The notes under the pieces were generated by a model. The model saw only the letters and a list, made by a program, of their open reading frames with translations, did no database searches and was not told where the DNA came from. From contig JARWIR010000001.1 of the NCBI GenBank assembly GCA_029959085.1, positions 70,928,899-70,992,898 of the forward strand: DNA of 64,000 bases, written 5' to 3'. The translations under genes and the position numbers were made by a program. Within the stretch, counting starts at the first letter, position 1. Every line of letters starts with the position of its first letter. The DNA comes from Nemophila menziesii. Taxonomy: Eukaryota > Streptophyta > Magnoliopsida > Boraginales > Hydrophyllaceae. Below are positions 56,184-64,000 of this stretch, piece by piece.

Positions 56184-57494
56184 TTAACCAGCGCGTGGCT
56201 GGTCATCGGTGTTGCGTCCATGGACTTTATCCTTCGTAAGTAACCCATAGGTGGCGTGTTGAATGGTGCTCACCCCAAGTATCATGTTTCGGATAAGGTC
56301 CAGCTTTTTTGTAACGTTTCCTAAAGTAGCAATCATCTTCACTTGATTCTCTTCCAACACTTTAATTTTCGATTCCAAGTCATTATCGGATTGTACCTTC
56401 TTCTTTGGAGGAGGGGCTCTAGGAGTCCTTACAGCTTGTGTGGCTTCGTCATGGGCATTCTGAATCGAGACTAAGGATATATGTTCCCCAACTACGGAAG
56501 GTTCAGCTTCTTCACACCTACGTGGAATTTTAGCGTCTAGACGCAAGGTAGTGATGGTACAAGGAAATTTACGATTCTGCTGAGTATTAGGAGCTTTCTC
56601 GAATTCCATAATATTGTCATAAAGAACACGAGCCACATCCATATGTTTGTTCTCCACAATACACTTGATGAATATAATATGTTCCTTTTTCAATTCCGAA
56701 GTGTGTGTTATACCAAAGAAGGTAGGGACTATGAAACAGGACCAAACCTTAGCACAAGGCAACACATTGCTGATATAAATCTGTCCATGATAACATTCTC
56801 CTGCTGGAATTGGGCGGGTCCCAGGAATAAGCACTTTTCCCCAAAGAGATTCGAAATTGAATGAGGGATCGGTGAGGGTTTCTTGGAAAGGACAAGGGTC
56901 AGTGAAGTTGGGCAAATTCAATGATTGTTGAATAAGCTCAGTAGAGAGAGGTATTACCTTTTTACGTACAATAATTGCTTCTTTGGAAAAAGCTAGTCCC
57001 TCGTAGAAATCAAGCACCAAGGTAGGAATATACTCAAGTTTTCTTTCTCTCAACTCTTTCCACCCAAACTTGTCACAAGTAGTAGCATAATCCTTAAAAG
57101 CATTGTTTAAAATACCCTTTGGAAGACCTTTCTCAACACCAAATTTCAAGTAATTAATTCTGTCACAAACCTAATCATTCCAAGTCATAGCAACTCTCTT
57201 CGGTTTTTGAGCAAACACCTTTCTTCTTGTGGATCTTTGTTCTTGAACGGATGCTTGCGGAGTTCCTTCTTCAGATTCTTCCTCACTTTCTGGTTCATCA
57301 ATTAGTCTACTTTTCTTAGTATTAGCCTTAATCAGATTCTCTTTCCTTTTCGGAGCAGCTGGGATTTCTTCAATCTTGTGTTTGGAACGCGAATCAGGAA
57401 TCTCAATTGCTTGTTCTGGACTGGTACCAACAATGTTTCTGTTTCTTGGAAAGTTTCTTCGATAAGTACACATGGAACCGGTTCTGTTAGTCAA
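56184..57494 (-). pseudogene. env-like / 'putative plant transposon protein' ORF of element B (one stop codon)
   Basis: One frame of about 437 codons from MTNRTGS at 57494 to QPRAG-TAA at 56184. It is interrupted only by a TAG at 57171-57173, where element A has CAG (WNEQV versus WND-stop-V). N-terminal part: Lys/Arg-rich, then acidic (EPESEEESEEG). Middle: LKFGVEKGLPKGILN, LVLDFYEGLAFSKEAIIVR, VWSCFIVPTFFGITH, FPCTITTLRLDAKIPRR, the block that resembles the 'putative plant transposon protein' domain. C-terminal part: Lys/Glu-rich, likely coiled (VLEENQVKMIATLGNVTKKLD). No signal peptide or membrane segment is evident, so a viral envelope role is not supported by the sequence. Real function unknown. 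Confidence 0.85.
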
Positions 57495-57869
57495 CTTTTT
57501 TCACCCCAAACTCAAAACTTCAAATAGTGAAAAGCTAGAGAAAAGCTTAGAACTTTGATGTTTTGAGGTTTAAAACTTGAAGAATATGGTAGAATATGAG
57601 ATGGGTAAAGGCTAATTGAGAAGAATTAGGGAGGAATTGGGTTTAATTTGATATTAGGAAGAAGAAAAATCTTGGAGAAAAGTGGGAATTTGATTGTGTT
57701 TTGGAGAGGATATGAGTTGATTGTGAGTTTTTGTGATAAAAGAGGGCTTGATTTGATGATTATATAAAGTTTAGTTGATGATTTTTGGAGTAGGTGGAGG
57801 CTAGGATACGGAATAAGAGGTTGGCTTGGGAAAGAAGCTAAAAAAGTAGGGTTTTAACCCATAAAACCG

Positions 57870-58262
57870 CCTCTCGCAACAGCGGACCGGCATGCCGGTC
57901 GCTGTGTCAGCGAAAAAATAATTACCAAAATTGATTTTTTTTACCTCTGACGCAAGCCTTCTTGCGTCGTACGTGACACACTAACCAGAGAATTCAACTT
58001 CGCGGATCGGTAGGCCGGTCAGATGGTCGGCATACCAGTCGCATCTCGCTGGCGGAACCTCAGACGCAACACCTTGCGTCATACTTGACTCACTAGTCAG
58101 AACTTTTCCTCTTCGCTGGCCGGCAAGCCGGTCGGCCACCGGCATGCCGGTGGTCTCTCGCTGGCGCAAACATGGACGCTACGTCATGCGTCAAAGCTGA
58201 CGCACTAGTCAGAGTTTGGGGGGGTCTTCAGCGTATTTGACCGGCTTGCCAGTGAGAGCAGT
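57870..58262. repeat. 112-bp repeat with GACCGGCATGCCGGTC palindromes, element B
   Basis: The word CACTA(A/G)(C/T)CAG recurs at 57979, 58091 and 58203, exactly 112 bp apart. Perfect palindromes include GACCGGCATGCCGGTC (57886-57901) and CCACCGGCATGCCGGTGG (58136-58153); decayed ones lie between. GACGCAAG-CCTT-CTTGCGTC-type hairpins alternate with them. GC content is far above the rest of the element. Confidence 0.85.
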
Positions 58263-58540
58263 CTTCGAACTCCAATTTTTTTCGTTTTTTCATCTTTTCG
58301 ACCCCAAACTCATGATTTTTTTACCCCTGAAATCATCAAAAACAACTACCCTTCCTCATTTCTTAATAATAACCCTAAATTAACGAAATTTATCTAATAT
58401 ACACTACTAAAATCAAAAGACTTAAACTAATATACAATGAATTGGCTTTTTTTAACGTCGTTAAGCTCGACGGGTTACCTCGTGCATCATTCTTTAACAT
58501 AACCTCCCCAGCAGTGAGTGAGGTTGTCAACATTTGCTAC

Positions 58541-59982
58541 TCAAAATTTGCATCCCTTGGCTTTTATTCCAACTAATTTATCTGAGATAACCTTTGCGAC
58601 CATGAATGGTCCTAGCCAAGAGTTTTTTGATTCACGTGTCTTTGGAGGAGGGTTGGGCTTTTTCCATAGCGACTTCTTCGCCCACTTTGAACTCATTTTT
58701 CTTTCTTTCTTCTTAGGTTCTTTTGGAACCTTCGTGACACATGCTTTGTTTTCCTTCTTTGCATGATTGAGGTGTGGACTTCCCTTAGGATTTGGAGGAA
58801 CTTTAATTTGTGGTTTCTTCCTTAGTTCTCTTTCCTCCACTCCTAAGGTCTCCTCAGCGTTATTTGGGTTTTTTGGTACCTGTTTAACTACATCTAAATG
58901 AAAACAACCCTCTTTGGAATCCGGAAACTTCATTGGACTGAACACGTTGAATTTTACCTCCTCGTCTTGGATTCTCATAATCATTTCTCCGTTTTCTACA
59001 TCAATTAAAGTATGCCCCGTGGCTAGGAATGGTCTTCCTAAGATAATGGGGACATTCCTATCCGCGTCGTAATCAAGTATAACAAAATCAATGGGAAAAT
59101 TAACGTACCTGCCTTGACGATGACATCGTCTATTCGTTCCTCTGGATGTACGAGGGATCTGTCAGCCATCTGTAGGACCATAGATGTTGGTTTCGCATAT
59201 CTTATCTTCAACTTCTCAAAGATTGATTTGGGCATAAGATTAATAGTTGCACCCAAATCGCGTAGCGCTTTTCCTTTCCATTCTTCTCCAATTGATATTG
59301 GAATTGTGAAACTCCCAGGATGAAGTAACTTAGGAGGTAGCTTACTTTGACAAATAGCACTACATTCTTTAGGTAAACCAATCATCTCATTATCGCAATA
59401 CGGCCTTTTGTTGGTGAGGACTCTCTTTAAAAACTTCGCATACTTTGGTATATCTCTAATAGCTTCTAACAACGGAATATTAATGCTAAGACCTCTCACC
59501 TTGTTAAAGAATTTTTGATAATCAGCCATATCACCCTTCTTTTGAACTTTAGATGGAAAAGGCGGAGGAGGACGGTTTGTTATAATATCATCTTTCTTTT
59601 TCAGAACTCCAATAGGCCTCAAAACTTCCTCTACTTCAACTTCTTTACCTTTATCCACCACATCCTTTTCGTTTCTAATAACTTCCTTCTTTTTCATAAC
59701 AGGAAAAGGAGGTGGAGGAAGGTTCTTACCACTTCTGAGAGAGATGATTTTACAATCTTCGATTTGGACTGGATTTTCAGTGTCACTAGGGAGTTGCCCT
59801 TGTGGATGCTGATTCAATTGTTTTGACATCTGCGCAACTTGATTCTCTAACATCATAATGTGTGCTTCAGAAGCTTGTTGCATTTGGATTGACTGTGCAT
59901 GGAGGGCAATCAAATCATCTACGGTTTTCTGAAGGTTATTTGTACCTTCTTGTGGTTGAGCAGGTAAAGCTTTCTGGTTCAT
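58541..59982 (-). pseudogene. gag end, protease and Lys/Pro-rich tail of element B
   Basis: The frame from 59982 (MNQKALPAQPQEG) carries the gag/protease linker, KGDMADYQKFFNKVRG, VLTNKRPYCDNEMIGLP and the protease active-site block LRDLGATINLMPK with Asp kept. After a frameshift near 59090 it continues (IMRIQDEEVKFNVF) to 58541. After FHLDVV there is no RT. Instead come about 100 residues rich in Lys and Pro (NHAKKENKACVTKVPKEPKK) ending GPFMVAKVISDKLVG, which recalls the GPYIVTKV block at the integrase C-terminus. Either a large deletion fused protease to the integrase end, or this is a distinct basic tail. Confidence 0.8.
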
Positions 59983-61325
59983 GGTGTCATTATAATTGTC
60001 TTGAGGAGGTTGTCTCTGAACATAGTTTCTTGGTGTTGTCCCCCTTGCTAATTATTCTGAGGTCTTGTATTATAGTTGTTACCTTGGGGACGCGGCTGAT
60101 ATGCATGAGTAGGATTTGCTGCCCCATTAGGATTTGAATACTGAAACCCAGGATGGTTTCTGTTAGGTTGATACCCTTGACCACTCGAATTGTAATTTCC
60201 TATGTTGGAAACAAACATCACAGACTCTTGATTATTCTGAAAATTCTCCCATTCATGATCATTCACACCACAATACGAACATCCATAAACTTCTTGTGTA
60301 GCATTCACTTCAACCATTTTACTCGAAAAACCTTCTTTCACGGCTAACGTGAGTTGTTTCAATTGTTATTCCAAGGTGGTTTGTATTTTGTTCTCTAAGG
60401 AGGTGAACTTTTCTTCGATATTTACGTTATTAACTCCTCCTTTAACAGGTGTTCTCACAGTATTCCACCCCACTTCATTAGTTACCGTTCTATCCAAAAT
60501 AATCTTCGCGTGAACGGGTAGAACCTGCAAAAATCTACCACCACATAATAAATCTAAATCCTTTCTCGATTTCCAATCAAGACCTTTGTAAAAGATTTTC
60601 ATTTGCTGTTGTTCTGAAAGGTCATGATCAGGTACTCTTTGCAAACACTGCTGGAATCTCGACCAACTTTTACCCAAACCTTCATCATATTCTTGTCAGA
60701 AATGTGTTAATTCGAGTTGAGCATCTAATCTCATGTTGGATGGATAATATCTGTCGAAGAACGTAGTTTGTAGTTGTTCCTAATTCGTAATCTTTCCAGG
60801 CTCTTGTGAATCATGCCAATCACTCGCTCCATCTATCACGAAAAATCTGAATGTAGCAAAATACATTTGCTCTTTTGTTACTCCTTGAGTGATGTACGAA
60901 TCGCAGATTTGCATAAATTTTTGTACTGCGCGAATAGGATCTTCTCTGGGCTTGCCACGAAAATTTCCGAAATTCTGAAATTGAGCTAACATACCCGAAT
61001 CTGGATGGAATCTCGGAACATCAATATCGGATGGGCCAATCCCAAGAGGAGGAGCATGGAACGGTTCTTGTGTTGGACCATTAATGAACCATGGATCAAC
61101 TACTTGGGCTTGAACTGGAGGATTATTAGGATTAAGAGGTGGGACTAGGCCATTCTGACCATTATTATCAACCGGAAGGTCAGCCATCTCTCTAGCTAAT
61201 CTCTCTTCTAACTCTTGTGCTTCTTTTTCTTCTCTCCTTTTCTTGTTGGCAAGTCTGACTAATGATTCAGGATTATCAAGGATCAGAGGTAATGTATCTA
61301 GATCCTTAAATAGCTTCCTTCGCAT
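59983..61325 (-). pseudogene. gag of element B (several stops)
   Basis: Starts MRRKLFKDLDTLPLILD at 61325. Blocks: LVRLANKKRREEKEAQELEE (possible coil), RFHPDSGMLAQFQNFGNFRG, DPIRAVQKFMQICDSY, QLQTTFFDRYYPSNMRLDAQ, QQQMKIFYKGLDWKSRKDLD, and the knuckle-like CSYCGVNDHEWENF (final Cys replaced), then Asn/Gln-rich sequence. In-frame stops lie at about 60780, 60680, 60363 and 60048, and a frameshift follows near 60010. Family assignment is good; the copy is dead. Confidence 0.87.
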
Positions 61326-61430
61326 ACACCAAACCTAAAATTCTGAAAAAGATGAACAAACAAAGCGTAAAACTGAAAAATAAAAATGCAACTAACACTA
61401 AAGGATAAACACCGGGGTCACACGCTACCG

Positions 61431-61442
61431 TCCCCGGCGCCA
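61431..61442 (-). other. shortened primer-binding site of element B
   Basis: TGGCGCCGGGGA on the minus strand, the two ends of the tRNA-Asp-type site with about six middle bases missing compared with C. Confidence 0.65.
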
Positions 61443-61448
61443 AAAACT

Positions 61449-63029
61449 TGGTGATCCTTTGTGTGTTCTAAAATAAATGCAATAATGAAAAGAGAACCAC
61501 AACTGCAAGTGTACAGTTGTCCCAAGTAATATATGTGATAAATAGATTCGTTCTCAGGGACGGATTGGTTGACTCTAATGCTTATCGAATAGTGGTTAAT
61601 TGCACGTAAAAACAAGTCAAATTATTTTGAGAATGTTTGTTTTGGTTTTCTATAACTAAGACAAATAATTAAAATACTAAATTAATGCAAATGTTAAACT
61701 AGACGCGAGAAAATAAAATAGTTTAGCAAGGTATGAAGGCAGTACTTGAGAAACGCAAGAATTTCACCTAATTATCATTCATTTCATGTAATGTTTAAGG
61801 GACAAATCGGTAAATATGTAATGGCCGGGATTCGGAATTCTCCTTACCCCCGTCAGTGTGGACTAAGGAGCTACTCTTAGGTGCTACAAACCCCGACAGG
61901 GTGATTATAGTCCACCTTCAAGTAACTAAGTCTATTTATACCCAATTGGCCATATGATTAATTAAGCTCGTCAAAGTCTATAATTTCTATCCTACATTCA
62001 TTAATTGGTTCTGTACCCAGACCCCCGTCAAGGTGATTCATATGCCACTTTATGAAATAGCCTAGACACTAGTTCCTATAATTGGTTAATTACGTCAATA
62101 ATAGTAAATAAAAGCAAATTAATGAAAAATACAATTTACCCAATTTGATATCAATTATAATAATCCAAAATCCAAATACATGAAACAAAATCAAATTGGG
62201 ATTAACCCATTATGCGTTCTAAAGCACTTATTAAATTTAGCTCATACTAATAAGAAAAACTAAAACTAAAGAAATAAATAAGTTCATCATGTTTTACAGA
62301 ATAAAATAAAAGAACCTAATTACGGAGTTGAATTGGCTGAGAATTGGAGATATAGACAGTCTCCAGCTCTTACTTCTTCTCTTCCTTGCTCTAGCTTCTT
62401 CTCTGATGTTCTGACTCTTAAGCGTATGTCTTCTGTATGAATGGTGAGTAAAAATAAGAATCTAAAGCCTATTTATAATGTAAAATTCGGACTATGGCTT
62501 TTCTTAAGGATTAAATGAAAATTAGAAAAGCCCAAGTCCATTAATTAAGCCCAAATCTCGTAACTGCTACACCACCTTTACTAAATCAGCTCTAACCGGT
62601 CCGTTTCAACTCGGATTGACCCCATTCTAGTTGCTAAATTTCCGTAACTCAATGGGGAACAAATTCTCTTCACAAGTAAGAGGCTAAATCCACTCTTAGA
62701 TGGCTCTAAATCAACAATCTTTATCAACCTTCCAGATTTGCAGCTTGAAATTATCAATTCTTTCGGGATATTTCTTCTTGCTTTGACTTTATTACACGAT
62801 CTTTGACTTTATTCTTGGATTCCTCTCCTATCTAGTATTCAAAACCTACAACTTTTCACTCAAAACAAACTATATTACTCGCAAAAGTTTAATAAATGAA
62901 AATACTAGAATTAAAAGAGGAAAATCGATTTATTGCATATTAACACCAAAAGTCTATCTAAATAGTCGAATAAATACCAAAAATGATATCTCCCAAGGGA
63001 ATAAAATTAGATCATCTAGGGAGACATCA
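61449..63029 (-). repeat. 5' LTR of element B
   Basis: 1581 bp on the minus strand, TGATGTCTCC at 63029 to ATCACCA at 61449. First 46 bases form an inverted repeat with one mismatch. Its outer end abuts the right MULE TIR at 63030 with no spacer. Confidence 0.92.
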
Positions 63030-63085
63030 ATCGTACACTTTGGCGAAAGTTAAAAGGCTTTCCGTGGGTTTTACCCGTGAAATTA

Positions 63086-63480
63086 GTATGAATTTTATTA
63101 AGCATCCTTTTTTGCATGAATTTTCTGGATCAGTCCCCCCAAATGATAATATGACTATGAATAACGGTATACTATTTAAAATTTATAGTACTTTAACATC
63201 ATTGACATAATATGATTTTCAAAATTTGAGTATAGTTTTTTATTTGTATATATTTAATTATGCAATAATATTATTATTAATAATATTTTAATGATATAAA
63301 TTTGAGATTATTACCCAAGGAGTTTTGAACACATCACCCCAAGACCCAACAACACTGGTTGAATTAACTCTTCTTACTAAAGGCCACAACCCAATTTTAA
63401 CACTATAAGCCTAAATTCTCAATTACTATTTTACCCCTTTTTGTTTTTATTGTCCTATATATACTATTTTTTGTTCAGAA
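63086..63480. other. AT-rich intergenic DNA right of the MULE
   Basis: No gene recognised. A TATA-like TCCTATATATACTAT at about 63453-63467 precedes the pyrimidine-rich segment. Confidence 0.4.
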
Positions 63481-64000
63481 ATATTTTAAAACCCAAAAAG
63501 CTATTCTCTCTCTTCTCTTTCCTCCTCTCTCTCACCGGATCTGCTATGGTGTGCGCCGGAAAAGCGAACCTCCGAGCTCCGAGCAGCCATGGCGTTCAAA
63601 GATCAATGTCGAGAAGAAGCCGCCGTCGGATATCGAGCAACTCCGGCCATCGAGCTCAGCTGGTAATGATGATGGCGATTTCCAGAGAAGAATCCTTATG
63701 AGTTGCAGCAATGGAAGCCGTCGAAGATCGAGCAGCTACGCTTTTCTCTTTCCTTGAGCTCCTCACTAGTGACCAGCAAAGCTCTTCTAAGATCTCGTGG
63801 TGGTTCGAGGTGGTGCAGCGGAGGCGACGAAGCTTGGTTTGTAGGTGTTCAAGTTTCGTGAAGTTGGAGCTCAGATCTGCCATGAATTTGGTTTCGTTCA
63901 TGTTCAAGCTTCGAAGGTGGACAGATTCAGATCTGCAGGTAGTGGTGGCGCGAGGTGGTGTTTCTCGGAGCTGTTCATCACTCCAGCGCTAGAATCTTCA
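63481..64000. other. pyrimidine-rich then GC-rich segment, possible gene 5' end
   Basis: CT-rich leader-like DNA (about 63500-63535) is followed by GC-rich sequence with open frames of 60-93 codons in several frames and both strands. None resembles a known protein. With the TATA-like box upstream it could be the first exon or leader of a gene running past the window, or the end of another repeat. Confidence 0.3.

Larger units (their letters stand above)
47730..63029 (-). mobile_element. Athila-like Ty3/gypsy element B (non-autonomous, nested)
   Basis: Minus strand. From the right: 5' LTR 63029-61449, primer-binding site, gag (61325 leftward), protease and Lys-rich tail (to 58541), a 112-bp palindrome array, env-like ORF (57494-56184), hp1 hairpin, element C inserted at 55792/49614, stem around a GA-rich loop, hp2 hairpin and polypurine tract, truncated 3' LTR (48462-47730). 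RT, RNase H and integrase are absent between protease and the array, so B depended on other elements for copying and integration. Confidence 0.9.
47364..63076. mobile_element. Mutator-like element (MULE) carrying nested elements B and C
   Basis: Left TIR 47364-47410 (GGGTAAATCCCACGG...) and right TIR 63030-63076 (...CCGTGGGTTTTACCC) are 47-bp inverted copies, about 41 of 47 bases identical by eye. A perfect 9-bp duplication GTGAAATTA flanks them (47355-47363 and 63077-63085). Long TIRs with a 9-bp TSD are the signature of Mutator-like elements. Its own interior is only about 320 bp (47411-47729) and non-coding. The rest is Athila-like element B, whose 5' LTR touches the right TIR. No MULE transposase was found. 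Confidence 0.85.

Noticed and set aside
56184..57494. True viral envelope protein in B
   Set aside because: No signal peptide, membrane segment or cleavage site is visible. The label is positional, and the sequence fits a plant transposon-associated domain.
63546..63992. Protein-coding first exon at the window end
   Set aside because: Open frames exist on both strands of a GC-rich segment, with no similarity and no clear splice site, so no CDS is called.

Overview
The window is nuclear DNA from a flowering plant, most likely a eudicot. It is AT-rich, holds two intron-containing plant genes, and is otherwise dominated by Ty3/gypsy (Athila-like and Tat-like), Ty1/copia, LINE, hAT, Mutator-like and MITE sequences in nested stacks. 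The species cannot be named from the sequence. Nothing bacterial, organellar or CRISPR-like was seen.

Layout. 1-3660: intergenic DNA with microsatellites (a 163-bp CT run, an AT run) and GC-rich low-complexity DNA. 3661-9652: a full-length LINE with a 15-bp target-site duplication; it has an intact-looking endonuclease/reverse transcriptase ORF, a broken ORF1 and an RNase H tail cut off by a one-base frameshift. 9801-10434: tandem duplications. 11573-15010: a decayed LTR element (E). An Athila-like element (A, minus strand, 15011-20768) sits in E's 3' LTR, and a second one (D, plus strand, 20769-about 26320) sits in A's integrase. D carries a hAT MITE. 26363-28081: another hAT element with a foldback inside. 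29314-31345: GMP synthase (minus, 6 exons, 534 aa), the clearest host gene. 32100-38000: SINE/LINE remnants, a decayed Tat-type gag region, an Athila-like LTR fragment and telomere-like repeats. 39163-40954: a DUF4378/TRM-like gene (minus, 3 exons, 539 aa). 41700-47070: copia 3' end, Tourist-like MITE, LINE remnants and possible hAT-like DNA. 47364-63076: a Mutator-like element with 47-bp TIRs and a 9-bp TSD. It contains Athila-like element B (minus, 5' LTR at the right), which itself contains Athila-like element C (plus). 63086-64000: unassigned.

How the parts relate. A, B, C and D belong to one Athila-like group (LTRs about 1.53-1.60 kb starting TGATGTCTCC; the best primer-binding site matches plant tRNA-Asp). 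None is autonomous as it stands. B has gag, protease and an env-like ORF but no polymerase or integrase; C has no recognisable ORF; A and D are fragments.

Comparing the copies is the most productive thing in the window. Several short inverted repeats are kept while the surroundings diverge: (i) a 19-nt hairpin exactly 17 nt from the 3' LTR, with paired compensatory changes in C; (ii) a perfect 20-nt hairpin after the env-like ORF, followed by a polypurine-like tract; (iii) a 46-nt inverted repeat forming the first bases of every complete LTR start; (iv) a CTTTGCCGG/CCGGCAAAG stem around a variable simple-sequence loop. These point to selected nucleic-acid structures in the 3' region of the family. 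All comparisons were made by eye.
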